Positions 7,839-16,531 of a stretch of 64,000 bases of DNA are shown here, piece after piece. Below the pieces are notes generated by a model that worked only from the letters and a program-made list of their open reading frames with translations, was not told the DNA's origin and searched no databases. The first letter of the stretch is position 1. Every line of letters begins with the position of its first letter. Both the position numbers and the translations under genes were made by a program. The DNA is from Streptomyces katrae (lineage in GTDB: Bacteria > Actinomycetota > Actinomycetes > Streptomycetales > Streptomycetaceae), in contig NZ_JNZY01000024.1 in assembly GCF_000717655.1 (NCBI RefSeq), positions 110,647-174,646 of the forward strand, written 5' to 3'.

Positions 7839-8057
7839 GACGGCGTCGCGCTGGCCCGGCTCGACGAGCAGCGGGGCGAGCGCACCGAGTGGGTCTTCGA
7901 CCGCTCGACGTACGGCTACCTCGGCGGCCGGGGCGTGCAGGTCAGGGGGCACGACGGGATCAAGGCGAGCACGGTCATCGAGCGCACGGCGGTGTTGGAG
8001 CGGGCCGCGGTGGACGCGCAGAAGAAGCGGCCCGGGGCAACGCAGGGCACCGTCTGA
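7839..8057 (+). pseudogene. C-terminal remnant of a CU044_5270-type protein
   Basis: About 72 codons ending at 8057 read DGVALARLDEQ, then WVFDRSTYGYLGGRGVQV and VIERTAVLERAAVD, which resembles the end of the CU044_5270 family (membrane proteins usually encoded beside an ECF sigma factor in actinobacteria). No start codon, N-terminal half or membrane segment is found upstream; the frame merges into an antisense-like reading of the kinase gene. It is read as a leftover of a deleted gene. The family assignment is from memory of the motif. Confidence 0.5.
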
Positions 8058-8085
8058 CGCGCCGGCGCCGACGGCAACCGCCCCG

Positions 8086-8457
8086 TTATCCCGCGCTGCG
8101 GGGCGGCAGCCGCCGCGTGATCCGGTCGAACAGCTCTGTCAGCGGTTCGCTGATGTCCCGGCCGAACTCGGTCAGTCCGTACGTGACCCGGGGCGGTGTC
8201 GTCGGTTCGACCTCCCGCCAGACCAGGCCGTCCTGAACCAGCGAGCGCAGGGTCTGGGCGAGCATCTTCTCGCTGATGCCCCGGATGCTCTCGCGCAGCT
8301 CGTAGAACCTGAGGTCGTTGCTCCGCAAGGAGATCAACACCCAGATGCCCCATCTGCTGGTCACATGGTCGACCACATCGCGCGCGGGGCAGTCGGTGTG
8401 AAACACCTCATACCGCCGGGCCGCCTCGGGTCGTGTGAGCTGCGCGCCTTCCTCCAT
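8086..8457 (-). CDS. HxlR-family transcriptional regulator
   Basis: A 123-residue winged-helix protein with the HxlR hallmarks: an N-terminal Cys before the first helix (TDCPARDVVDHVTSRWG), the recognition region RFYELRESIRGISEKMLAQTLRSLVQDGLV, and the wing VTYGLTEFGRDI. In related regulators the N-terminal Cys senses quinones, diamide or aldehydes. It is divergently transcribed from an NAD(P)H-binding protein gene, the standard arrangement, and likely represses both from the shared 92-bp region. Confidence 0.9.
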   Translation of the reverse strand: MEEGAQLTRPEAARRYEVFHTDCPARDVVDHVTSRWGIWVLISLRSNDLRFYELRESIRGISEKMLAQTLRSLVQDGLVWREVEPTTPPRVTYGLTEFGRDISEPLTELFDRITRRLPPRSAG

Positions 8458-8467
8458 GTGATGAGCT

Positions 8468-8489
8468 TACCTCCAGGTATGTCCTTACC
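8468..8489. promoter_or_regulatory. Candidate HxlR operator
   Basis: Overlapping inverted repeats TACC (8468-8471), GGTA (8476-8479) and TACC (8486-8489) lie in the divergent intergenic region, just outside the regulator start. The symmetry and position fit a dimer-binding operator. Confidence 0.45.
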
Positions 8490-8549
8490 AAAAGTTAGCC
8501 CCTCTCCTAGCGTCAACGCCCACGGAGCACATCGGGCGAGGAGCTGATC

Positions 8550-9389
8550 ATGATCGTGGTGACCGGGGCTACCGGGAATGTGGGGCGGCCGCTGACGCGG
8601 GCGCTGGCCGAGGCGGGCCGACGGGTGACGGCGGTGTCGCGGCACGCGGCGGCCGTGCCGGACGGTGTCCGCCACGTGGCGGCAGACCTGGCCGAGCCGG
8701 CCGGCCTCGAGCCCGCGCTGGCCGGGGCGAAGGCGCTGTTTCTGCTGCTGTCCGGCGGCTTGCACGCCGCAGGAGCCAGCCCGGCCGACGTCATCCGCCA
8801 AGCCGCGGCCGGCGGGGTCCGCCGGGTCGTACTGCTCTCCTCGCAGGGCGTGGCCACCAGACCCTTCGGCCCGACGCGGATCGCGCTGCGCGCGGTGGAG
8901 GACGTACTGCGGGAGTCCGGCCTGGACTGGGCCGTCCTGCGGCCGGGAGGCTTCGCCTCCAACGCCCTGTGGTGGGCCGAGTCCGTCCGCGCGCAGAGGG
9001 TCGTCGCCGCGCCCTTCGGTGACATCGGGGTACCGGTCATCGACCCGGCGGACATCGCCGAGGTCGCCGCCGCCTGCCTGCTGGATCACCGCCACACCGG
9101 CGGTGTGTACGAGCTGACCGGCCCGGAGAGGATCACCCCTCGGCAGCAGGCGGAGGCCATCGCCGCCGCGCTGGGCTCGCCGGTGCGGTTCCACGACCTC
9201 ACCCGCGACGAGGCCAAGGCAGCCATGGCCCAGAGCATGCCGGTGGAACTCGCCGAGGACACCCTGGACGTCCTCGGCTCCCCGAATCCGGCCGAGCTGC
9301 GCGTCAGCCCGGACGTGCAGCGGATCCTCGGCCGCGCGCCGCGCCCCTTCGCGGACTGGGCCGGCCGCAATGTCGCCGCGTTCCGCTGA
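8550..9389 (+). CDS. NmrA-like NAD(P)H-binding protein
   Basis: A 279-residue atypical short-chain dehydrogenase with an N-terminal nucleotide loop TGATGNVGRPL, the VVLLSSQGV segment, and LRPGGFASNALWW and YELTGPERIT motifs shared with the NmrA/QOR2 group. These proteins bind NAD(P)H and act as quinone reductases or redox-sensing regulators. The YxxxK catalytic pair of classical SDRs is not evident. It is divergent to an HxlR regulator, suggesting induction by quinones or electrophiles. ATG 8550 is preceded by GAGGAG. Confidence 0.85.
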   Translation: MIVVTGATGNVGRPLTRALAEAGRRVTAVSRHAAAVPDGVRHVAADLAEPAGLEPALAGAKALFLLLSGGLHAAGASPADVIRQAAAGGVRRVVLLSSQGVATRPFGPTRIALRAVEDVLRESGLDWAVLRPGGFASNALWWAESVRAQRVVAAPFGDIGVPVIDPADIAEVAAACLLDHRHTGGVYELTGPERITPRQQAEAIAAALGSPVRFHDLTRDEAKAAMAQSMPVELAEDTLDVLGSPNPAELRVSPDVQRILGRAPRPFADWAGRNVAAFR

Positions 9390-9502
9390 GACCGGTCATG
9401 CCCCCTCTGTCCGCTCCCGACTCGCCCTGAACGTGTAGGGCGCGACAGCATGGAGGGAGGGCGGTCGACCGCGGCTGCTCTCGCAGAAAGGCGTTACAGA
9501 CC

Positions 9503-11980
9503 GTGACGAGGCAGCGCTTTGCGTTCTGCGGGGCTGAGCTGGCCGCTGTCTACGTGCTCGCCGACGGCCGCGAGGAACTCCATCTGGCCGAGCTGACCGG
9601 AAACCGCGCCATGCTGTACGGCCTGCCGGCGGTCCTCTCCGTGGACGGGCACTCCCCCGCCGCCGAGGCCTACCGCTCGGGCCGCCCGCTGTGGCTGAAC
9701 CCGAAGGAACTCGCAGCGTACGTCGAGGAGGACCCGCACCACTTCCCCGGCCGGGTACGGGACGACTCCGTCAAGGCGTCTCCGGCCAGGCTCTCGCTCG
9801 GCGCCCTGCCGCTCGGGCACGGCTCCCAGGAGCTGGGCTGTCTGATCGTCGCCGGTGACGTCCCCGACGGGTTCAGCAACGACCGCCGGAGCCTGCTGGA
9901 GCTGTACGCCGACCAGGTCGCCGCCGGACTCGCATCGGTGGCCGCCCATGCGCCCGGGCGCCCGGCCCCGCGCCGCCCCCTGCGGGGACACACTCTGGTC
10001 CCGCTCCGGGGCGGCGCGTTCATCCTGGAACTCGACACCGGCCGCATGGAGGCGCACGCGCGCGTGCTGGAGATGCTCGGCATCCCGCCCGACCAGTTCG
10101 ACGGCAAGGTGGAGACGCTGCTCGAGAGTGCCGCACCGGACGACGTCCCTGCGCTGATGGCCGTCGTCGAGCCCGACAGGCTGACGTCGGGTCCGCAGCA
10201 GCTGGCGTTCCGCATCCGCCGGCCGGGGGGTGAACTGCGCTGGCTGGGCCTGCGGTGCCGGGTGATCACCGACGACGACGGCACCCCCGTACGGGTCCTC
10301 GGCGTGGTGGCCGACGCCTCCTACCTGCGCCCCAGCGCCGACGAAGTCTCCATCGTGCAGCGGCTGTCCGCCCAGCTGGCCGGCGCGACGACCATCAGGG
10401 ACGTCAGCCAAATAGTGGTCAACTCCCTGCGCGGGCCGCTGGACGCGAGCCGGGTGGCGGTCGCGGAACTGGAGGCCGACCGGCTCGTGGTCACCGTCCT
10501 CGATCCTCCCGACCCGCAGGCATGGCCGGACATGTGGCGTTCGGAATGGCGGTCCGAGTGGCCGGACGCCTCGATGCACGACCTGCCCACGCTGCAGAGC
10601 GTGCTGCGGGAGGGCCATGTGAGCCTGTGGCCGCCGGGTGCGGACCTCGAACCCGCGCTCGCGGGGATCGGGCCCGGCGGGCTCGCGGTCCTGCCGCTGC
10701 CGGCGGACGGCCGGATGGTCGGGGTCTGCCTCGTGGGGTGGGACGGGCAGCACCGGTTCGGACCGGAGGAGCGGTCCCTGCTCACCGCCACCGCGGGGCT
10801 GGTGGGGCAGGCGCTGACGCGCGCGCACGCGCTGGACGCCGGCCATGAACTCGCCACCATGCTCCAGCGCAGCCTGCTGCCGCGCAAACTCCCTTCGTTG
10901 CCCGGCGGGGTGGCCGTCGCCCGGTATCTCCCCGCGACCGTGGGGCTCGAGGTGGGCGGCGACTGGTACGACGTGATCCCGCTCGGCGACGGCCACGTGG
11001 CGCTCGTCATCGGCGATGTGCAGGGGCACAGCGCCGGGGCTGCGACCATCATGGGCCAGATGCGGACCGCCGTGCGGGCCTACGCAGTGGAGCGCCACCC
11101 GCCCGATGTGGTCATCGCCCGGGCCAACCGGCTGCTCGTCGGCATGGAGACGGATCTGTTCGCCACCTGTCTGTACGTGGACCTGGACATGGAGGAGGGC
11201 ATCGCCTGGTTCGTCCGCGCCGGCCACCCGCAGCCGATCCTGCGCAACCCGGACGGCACTACCGCGGAGATGACGGTCGAAGGAGGACCGCCGATGGGAG
11301 TGGTCACGGACACCGCATTCCCCATGACGGAGGTCGGCTTGGTCCCGGGGGCCGTGCTCGCCCTGCTGACGGACGGCATGGTCGAGTCGTCCAACGTCCG
11401 TCTGGAGGACGGCATGCGCCGGGTGTGCGAGGCGCTGGCCATGGCGGACCCGGCCGACCCGGGGATGATGGCCGACGAACTGCTCGCGGGGGTCAACCGG
11501 CGGGACGACGACGTGGCGCTGCTGCTCCTGCGCTACGACGGCACCCGCGCCCGGCCGACGCGGACCAACTGGACCGTCTGGCGGCTCCCCAACGCCGTCC
11601 AGCACGCTCGCCGTTTCGCCGCGCGCACGCTGCGCTCGTGGGGCGTGGAGGAGGAACTCGACGTCGCCCTGCTGGTGGTCTCCGAGCTGGTCACCAATGC
11701 GATCGCCCATACGCAGGGAGAGGTGCAGCTGGATCTCACGCTGTCCGCGGACCGGCTGCGGATCGCCGTGAACGACACCTCGCCCCGCAGCCCGGTCAAG
11801 CCGGCGAGCGTGGACTGGTCGGCGACGGGTGGCCGCGGAATCCTCATCGTCGAGGCGACGACGGCGTCGTGGGGCTCGGTACCGCTCAGCGGCGGAAAGC
11901 AGGTGTGGGCGGAGGTGCCGCTGGCCACCACCGGAGCGGCTCGCCCAGCGCGCGCGGCGGCTCCGCCCGGGGTCAGGTGA
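9503..11980 (+). CDS. Multidomain SpoIIE-type phosphatase with GAF/PAS and anti-sigma-type kinase domains
   Basis: This 825-residue protein reads in order: a GAF-like N-terminus (~1-150), a PAS-like domain (~165-280), a second GAF (~285-445), a PP2C-type SpoIIE phosphatase (~450-685) with AHALDAGHELATMLQRSLLP, GGDWYDVIPL and DGMVESSN, and a C-terminal HATPase of the RsbW/SpoIIAB type (~695-815) with VVSELVTNAIAHT and GGRGILIVEA. Such proteins control anti-anti-sigma factors by dephosphorylation and phosphorylation, and Streptomyces has dozens. The start is GTG 9503. Signal and partner sigma factor cannot be read from context; it appears monocistronic. Confidence 0.92.
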   Translation: MTRQRFAFCGAELAAVYVLADGREELHLAELTGNRAMLYGLPAVLSVDGHSPAAEAYRSGRPLWLNPKELAAYVEEDPHHFPGRVRDDSVKASPARLSLGALPLGHGSQELGCLIVAGDVPDGFSNDRRSLLELYADQVAAGLASVAAHAPGRPAPRRPLRGHTLVPLRGGAFILELDTGRMEAHARVLEMLGIPPDQFDGKVETLLESAAPDDVPALMAVVEPDRLTSGPQQLAFRIRRPGGELRWLGLRCRVITDDDGTPVRVLGVVADASYLRPSADEVSIVQRLSAQLAGATTIRDVSQIVVNSLRGPLDASRVAVAELEADRLVVTVLDPPDPQAWPDMWRSEWRSEWPDASMHDLPTLQSVLREGHVSLWPPGADLEPALAGIGPGGLAVLPLPADGRMVGVCLVGWDGQHRFGPEERSLLTATAGLVGQALTRAHALDAGHELATMLQRSLLPRKLPSLPGGVAVARYLPATVGLEVGGDWYDVIPLGDGHVALVIGDVQGHSAGAATIMGQMRTAVRAYAVERHPPDVVIARANRLLVGMETDLFATCLYVDLDMEEGIAWFVRAGHPQPILRNPDGTTAEMTVEGGPPMGVVTDTAFPMTEVGLVPGAVLALLTDGMVESSNVRLEDGMRRVCEALAMADPADPGMMADELLAGVNRRDDDVALLLLRYDGTRARPTRTNWTVWRLPNAVQHARRFAARTLRSWGVEEELDVALLVVSELVTNAIAHTQGEVQLDLTLSADRLRIAVNDTSPRSPVKPASVDWSATGGRGILIVEATTASWGSVPLSGGKQVWAEVPLATTGAARPARAAAPPGVR

Positions 11981-12103
11981 CGCTCGCCGATCGGAATCAT
12001 CTGCACCCAATTGGGCGAAAAGGCCAGGGAAACGCTGCTCGTCGCGCCTCAGGACGAGCGATGGTCTCTACAGACAAGGCGGCTCGAGAAGAGGAATGAG
12101 ACA

Positions 12104-12556
12104 TTGCATCTGACGCGTACCGGAACGGTCCTGGGCGCAGCCGCGCTGACCGTGCTGACGATCCCGGCCAACGCTCACGCTGCGGCAATCGCTTGCGGCG
12201 GAGGCACCTCGACCGGCCGAGTGGCGGTCAACGGCTGCATCAGTGCCCAGCGGGGATCTGCCGGCCGGTTCCCCACTCGAGACATCACGGCGTACATCAA
12301 GGCGCGTAACACTGGAGCAAAGGGGCTGAACGTCTCCTATGAGGCGTTCTTCCGTGTCGTCGATGGCGGCCACTGGGAGAAAGTGGGCAGCGGCCGTGCC
12401 TACGTCCGGGCCGGCGAGGCCATCGGCCCTGTCGAAGTGGGAAGCACGACCCGGGTGTGCGGCCCCGTGAAGGTCGAGATCCGCGTACATGCCCGCGCCG
12501 ACGGCGCTGCCTGGAGCGGCTGGTCTCCCGCAGCCACGAAGCAATGCCAGAGCTGA
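12104..12556 (+). CDS. Small secreted protein with four cysteines
   Basis: The 150-residue product starts at TTG 12104 with GAGGA 8 nt upstream. It has a Sec signal peptide (TGTVLGAAALTVLTIPANAHAA) and a mature part with four Cys (IACGGG, NGCIS, RVCGP, KQCQS), enough for two disulfides. The mature domain looks beta-rich (VSYEAFFRVVD, KVEIRVHARAD). No family was recognised. An ATG at 12011 is in frame but would put 31 charged residues before the signal peptide. It ends in a strong terminator shared with the convergent gene. Confidence 0.7.
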   Translation: MHLTRTGTVLGAAALTVLTIPANAHAAAIACGGGTSTGRVAVNGCISAQRGSAGRFPTRDITAYIKARNTGAKGLNVSYEAFFRVVDGGHWEKVGSGRAYVRAGEAIGPVEVGSTTRVCGPVKVEIRVHARADGAAWSGWSPAATKQCQS

Positions 12557-12570
12557 GAGCGGGGCGTTCT

Positions 12571-12593
12571 GTGCCCCGGCGGGGCCGGGGCAC
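12571..12593. terminator. Bidirectional terminator hairpin
   Basis: Arms GTGCCCCGGC and GCCGGGGCAC pair perfectly around a GGG loop. It lies between convergent genes ending at 12556 and 12602. Confidence 0.75.
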
Positions 12594-12601
12594 GGAGAAG
12601 G

Positions 12602-13204
12602 TCACGGGAACGTCGGCGGCGTCCAGCCCCGATCACGCCCGCTGAGCCCGACCGCCCGGTCCAGCAGCGGGGCGTCGTCCGGTACGGGCACGATCGGCCC
12701 GAAGATGCCGTCGCCACGGTCCCCGTCTTCTGCAGCCGCCAGCAGGAACGCATGCGAGGCGCGCAGCGCGGCCTGATCGGGTACGTACTCCTGCCCGGTG
12801 GCCCGAGCCAGGTCCCATCCGTGCAGCACCAGTTCGTCGACAGCCACCACGCCGGCGATTTCGCCGGGCAGGTCCACGCCGCCCGCGCGGGTCATGCCGC
12901 TCCAGGCCGCCGGATCCTGCCAGGCTTCGGCCAGTTCGCCGAGCGCTCTGGGCAGGCCCTCCCGCCAGCCGGCGGGCAGGGAGAGCGCGGCTGAGCCGGG
13001 GGCCGTGTCCGTCGTGGGGCCCAGGTCCTTGCGGGCGGCGTCGCGGAAAGCGACGGCGAGGCCCGCGAGGTGACCCAGCAGGTCACTGACCGCATAGTCG
13101 GGACAGGGCGTCCGGTCGGCGAGCGCGGCGTCCGGGACGGCCGCCGCGAGACGGGCCACGATCCGGGTCTGTGGTCCGAGGTCGATGGTCCTCGTATCGG
13201 TCAT
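12602..13204 (-). CDS. TIGR03086-type metal-binding protein (DinB/mycothiol-isomerase-like)
   Basis: A 200-residue protein of the DinB/mycothiol-dependent maleylpyruvate isomerase fold. Motifs are RTPCPDYAVSDLLGHLAGL (N-terminal His of the metal site) and VVAVDELVLHGWDLARATGQ (His of the second site), the usual signature of TIGR03086 proteins. Members are putative metal-dependent, thiol-using enzymes of unknown substrate. ATG 13204 has GGGAGGAG upstream; a longer frame to 13270 is unlikely. Confidence 0.85.
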   Translation of the reverse strand: MTDTRTIDLGPQTRIVARLAAAVPDAALADRTPCPDYAVSDLLGHLAGLAVAFRDAARKDLGPTTDTAPGSAALSLPAGWREGLPRALGELAEAWQDPAAWSGMTRAGGVDLPGEIAGVVAVDELVLHGWDLARATGQEYVPDQAALRASHAFLLAAAEDGDRGDGIFGPIVPVPDDAPLLDRAVGLSGRDRGWTPPTFP

Positions 13205-13323
13205 CTGCCACTCCTCCCGGACGATGGATCTGAAGGGTAGACCGGCGCCAGAGCCCGTACTCATCGCCACGCGCGCCGATCGGGTGCCTGCCGAAGTCCG
13301 GCATAGCGTTCACCACCAACCCA

Positions 13324-13469
13324 TTGCAACAATCCGAGCGGTCATTGTTGCATTAGATTCAAGGTAATTGCAACGATTTTCCTCAATCTACCTGCCATAA
13401 TGCCGATCCTGCGCAACAAATCTGTTGCTCGAACCATGAATGCAACGTAGCGTTTCTCACATGAGAAAC
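13324..13469. promoter_or_regulatory. Cluster of GCAAC inverted repeats and an 18-bp palindrome before the GtrA-like gene
   Basis: The stretch is unusually AT-rich. It contains TGCAACAAT (13325-13333) facing ATTGTTGCA (13344-13352), another ATTGCAACGAT half at about 13367-13377, GCAACA facing TGTTGC (13413-13428, 4-nt gap), a further TGCAAC at 13441-13446, and GTTTCTCA facing TGAGAAAC (13452-13469, 2-nt gap). It lies in the 298-bp space between divergent genes and 34-180 bp before the GtrA-like start. It looks like a multi-site operator. Confidence 0.6.
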
Positions 13470-13502
13470 AACGGGCCGAAGGCTTCTCAGGGGGGTCGGA
13501 TC

Positions 13503-14030
13503 ATGGAGACAGCGCAGAGCGAGCAGCCGTCGGCGCCCGGCGCCGTCACCGCCTTCGCCCGCTTCGCGCTGTGTGGCGGCGGAGTGGGGCTCGCCTCCAG
13601 CTTCGCCGTGGCGGCCCTCGCCGTCTGGATTCCCTGGGGCCTGGCGAACGCCCTGGTCACGGCGGTTTCCACGCTCCTCACCACCGAGCTGCACGCCCGG
13701 TTCTCCTTCGGCGCAGGCGGGCGCGCGACCTGGCGCCAGCATGCCCAGTCGGCCGGGTCCGCGGCAGCCGCCTATGCGGTGACCTGCCTGGCGATGCTCG
13801 TCCTGCACCAACTGGCGGCGTCACCCGGCGCGGTGCTCGAGCAGGTCGTCTATCTGTCCGCCTCGGCAATCGCCGGTGCCGCGCGGTTCGCGGTGCTGCG
13901 CCTCGTCGTCTTCGCACGGAACCGCTCGCAGGCCGCGGCCACGGTCCGCACCGCCCGTCCCGTACGGGCGACCGCGCCCCGCGCCGCAGCACCGTCCGGC
14001 GTCGCAGCAGGGCTCTGCCGCGCCGCCTGA
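13503..14030 (+). CDS. GtrA-like small membrane protein
   Basis: The 175-residue protein has four hydrophobic helices. Its pattern is that of GtrA/DPMS-type flippases: RFALCGGGVGLASSFAV, then ANALVTAVSTLLTTELHARFSFG (family form is a helix ending in an N/HxRFTF-like motif). GtrA proteins are thought to move or support polyprenyl-phosphate sugars. A basic Ala/Arg tail follows the last helix. ATG 13503 follows a G-rich Shine-Dalgarno stretch; an upstream in-frame start at 13440 lies inside the repeat cluster. It stands alone. Confidence 0.7.
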   Translation: METAQSEQPSAPGAVTAFARFALCGGGVGLASSFAVAALAVWIPWGLANALVTAVSTLLTTELHARFSFGAGGRATWRQHAQSAGSAAAAYAVTCLAMLVLHQLAASPGAVLEQVVYLSASAIAGAARFAVLRLVVFARNRSQAAATVRTARPVRATAPRAAAPSGVAAGLCRAA

Positions 14031-14382
14031 CCGGCACGCCGGCGGCATGCCAAGTTCCGCCGACGCGCCAGGAGATGGCCGCCGGCTTCGGCTGGGTGGC
14101 GGCCGGCCGTCGGGCGGCGACTTTGCATCAGGCGGGCGAAGCACCGCATCCACGATCCAGCGGAAAAGGAGTTGCCCGCGGGCCGTGGCCTCGATCATGC
14201 TCGCCCGCATGGACCTGTAACGGCTGCCACGTGGCAACAGCCAACCTGTCGCGCGATCGACCTCGGAGCCTGACGACTCGGCCCCGAGGTGATGAGTCGC
14301 GCTCTCGTGTGCATCCGTCAGATCCAGGAGCCGCGGCCCGGCCTGCGAGAGCTCCTGCTGAGTCCTGAAAGCAACCACATCC
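14031..14382. other. Intergenic, no gene supported
   Basis: About 350 bp between two plus-strand genes. Open frames on both strands lack a convincing start or any family motif. A minus-strand frame beginning at the ATG near 14384 is open for over 100 codons but overlaps the GtrA-like gene and is not believed. Confidence 0.5.
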
Positions 14383-15078
14383 ATGAATACCGACCGCAAG
14401 GCCCTGTGGGCCGTGCGTCAGTCCGCCCTGCCCAGCGTCGTACGACCCTGCCCGGACTGCTCCGGCACGCGTCACCGGCCCTCGGGCAAGATCCGCGTCA
14501 ACGCGAACGGCAAGCTCCTCGACGTCTGGCTGCTCCTGAACTGTGCAGCGTGCGACCGGACCTCGAAGGTGCCCGTCCACGAACGCGTCCACGTCTCGTC
14601 GCTGGATCCCGCGCGCCGGATGGCGTACGAGACCAACGATGCGGCCGTAGTGCGGGAGTTGACGATGAGTGCGTCGCTCGCCGCGAAGAACGGATACCTC
14701 CTCGACTGGACCGGTACCTGGGACCTGGAGACCCGCACGCCCCTCTACGCACTCGACGACCCGGCACCGCTCAAGGTGGTGGTCAGCTTCGAGCTGCCCG
14801 TGCCGGTCCGCGTCGAACGACTGCTCGTCGTCGGGCTCGGTCTCAGCCGCACCGAGATACGGCGCAGGGCCGGGGACGGGCGTATCCACCTGCCGCTGGC
14901 GCTGAATGCCAAGAGGCGCCAGGACTTCGAGCTCACCCTCCACGGACCCGGCTCCGTCGACACCGCGAAACACTCGCAGCCCCTCGGCGCTCGGACCGGC
15001 CTGCACACCGGCCTGAGCCACATCGGGTTGCAGGACCCGCCGCAGCGATTGCCGCGCTCGGCGATGCCTCGAGCGTAA
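14383..15078 (+). CDS. DUF1062 domain protein
   Basis: A 231-residue protein with the DUF1062 pattern: an N-terminal zinc-ribbon-like CPDC, SGKIRVNANGKLLDVWLLLNC, CAAC, and later RLLVVGLGLSRTEIRRRAGDGRI. The two CxxC pairs suggest zinc binding. Function of the family is unknown. The last ~30 residues (after SVDTAKHSQPLG) look unlike the family and may be a slipped or degraded tail. ATG 14383 is used. Confidence 0.85.
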   Translation: MNTDRKALWAVRQSALPSVVRPCPDCSGTRHRPSGKIRVNANGKLLDVWLLLNCAACDRTSKVPVHERVHVSSLDPARRMAYETNDAAVVRELTMSASLAAKNGYLLDWTGTWDLETRTPLYALDDPAPLKVVVSFELPVPVRVERLLVVGLGLSRTEIRRRAGDGRIHLPLALNAKRRQDFELTLHGPGSVDTAKHSQPLGARTGLHTGLSHIGLQDPPQRLPRSAMPRA

Positions 15079-15087
15079 GAGGGGAAC

Positions 15088-15155
15088 AGCGGGGCCTCTT
15101 GGCCGGCCCGTTGGCGTACACAGCCTTCGAGGTGCAGCTGCCAAGAGGCCCTGCT
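15088..15155. terminator. Long inverted repeat between convergent genes
   Basis: Arms at 15088-15103 and 15140-15155 pair over 16 bp with one mismatch, around a 36-nt loop. It lies between genes ending at 15078 (plus) and 15190 (minus), so a two-way terminator is the simplest reading. Confidence 0.55.
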
Positions 15156-15189
15156 CTGTGCGTGGCCCCGTCCGAGTCTTCCTCGACCC

Positions 15190-16311
15190 CTACGAGGCGG
15201 CCAGGGCCTCCAGGGCGGGCACGGTTTCGGCCGGGGTCGGCAGGGCGGCGTTCTCCGCCTGGAGGCGGGCGGCGGCCTCGCGCAGGGACGGGTCGGTGAT
15301 CAGACGGGTGAGGAGCGCGGCGTCGACGTCCTCGGAGGCGGAGCGCAGGGCGGCGCCGGTCGCGGTGAGGGCGTCGGCGTTGATGAAGTGGTCGGCGCCC
15401 TGCGGGAGCAGGAGCTGGGGCAGGCCGGCCTGCAGGGCGGTGAGCAGGGTGCCGGAGCCGCCGTGGTGGATCAGCGCGTCGGAGGCGGTCAGCAGCTCGG
15501 CCAGCGGAACCCAGGGCAGCGCACGAACGTTGTCCGGGAGGGTGCCGAGCGGGGTGAGGTCAGCGTCGCCGACGGCGAGCAGGAACTCGGCGTCCACCGA
15601 GGCGGCGGCCTCGATCAGGCGGACGATGGCGCGGACGCCGTCCATCTCGGTGAGCACGGTGCCCAGGGTGACGGCGATACGCGGGCGGTTGCCGCGGCGG
15701 AGCAGCTCGGCAGGGACGGTGCCGCCGCCGTTGTAGGGGATGTAGCGCATCCGCAGGCCGCCCGGGTCGCCGCCGAGCGAGGAGGGGACGATGTCCAGCG
15801 CGGTGGGCTCGGCGGGACCGGCCACCCGGTACGTCTCGTACGCCTCGGTGAAGTTGGCGGCGATCCGGCGGACCATGTCGAGGCCTGAGGTGACGCCGAA
15901 GTTCTGGATCACCGACGGTATCTTGAGCTTGGCCGCGACCAACGGGGCGGAGGCCTGGAAGGAGTCGTAGACCAGCAAGTCGGCGCCCCAGCTGTCGGCG
16001 ACCTCCAGCAGGCCCTCCACGGTGGGGCGGGAGATCATCGCGAACCCGCGGGCCGCCCTGTCGAGGATCTCGTCCGAGGACAATTCGGGAGCGACGTAGC
16101 GCACCTCCTCGTCGGCGGACTGCTCGATCATGTCCCGGATGGTACGTCCGTCACCGATCTCGACGATCGGAAAACCTGCCTCGCGGAGCCGGTTCAGCGG
16201 CTGCGAGCTCGCGAACAGCACCTCGTGGCCGGCGGCGCGCAGTGCCTGTGCCGTCGGGATCATCGGGAAGAGGTGGCCGGCCGCGGCCGGGCCGGTGAAG
16301 AGTATGCGCAC
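15190..16311 (-). CDS. GT1-family glycosyltransferase (macrolide/antibiotic type)
   Basis: A 373-residue GT-B enzyme. The N-terminal MRILFTGPAAAGHLFPMIPTAQALRAAGHEV motif region and the C-terminal LIHHGGSGTLLTALQAGLPQLLLPQGADHFINA motif region (nucleotide-sugar binding) are classic for UDP/dTDP-sugar-dependent glycosyltransferases acting on small molecules. GTG 16311 with AAGGAG five nt upstream is the start; the longer frame is Arg/Ser-rich noise. No sugar-biosynthesis or polyketide genes are nearby, so it may detoxify a macrolide or decorate a distant product. Confidence 0.9.
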   Translation of the reverse strand: MRILFTGPAAAGHLFPMIPTAQALRAAGHEVLFASSQPLNRLREAGFPIVEIGDGRTIRDMIEQSADEEVRYVAPELSSDEILDRAARGFAMISRPTVEGLLEVADSWGADLLVYDSFQASAPLVAAKLKIPSVIQNFGVTSGLDMVRRIAANFTEAYETYRVAGPAEPTALDIVPSSLGGDPGGLRMRYIPYNGGGTVPAELLRRGNRPRIAVTLGTVLTEMDGVRAIVRLIEAAASVDAEFLLAVGDADLTPLGTLPDNVRALPWVPLAELLTASDALIHHGGSGTLLTALQAGLPQLLLPQGADHFINADALTATGAALRSASEDVDAALLTRLITDPSLREAAARLQAENAALPTPAETVPALEALAAS

Positions 16312-16531
16312 GGTTTCTCCTTGCCAGTGGTCTACCGGTCCAGGACGAGTCGTGCGGGCTCGCCCCTGTTCGCTTCGGTGAACTGACGGGAAGGCGCGTT
16401 GTGTTCCCCACCGAGGATCGATAACCGGACATTCTGCAACGCGCCGTCCGGACACGACACGATGTGCCCCTCGGGACAGCGGTGACCGCCGTATCCGCGT
16501 CGTCCTCAACGAGCGGCTGTGACCGGCACTT

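Noticed and set aside
13324..13469. tRNA or attachment site
   Set aside because: No cloverleaf could be drawn and no integrase is nearby; the inverted repeats fit operators better.
15088..15155. Ends of a small insertion sequence
   Set aside because: The 36-bp interior encodes nothing and there is no target duplication; its place between convergent genes fits a terminator.
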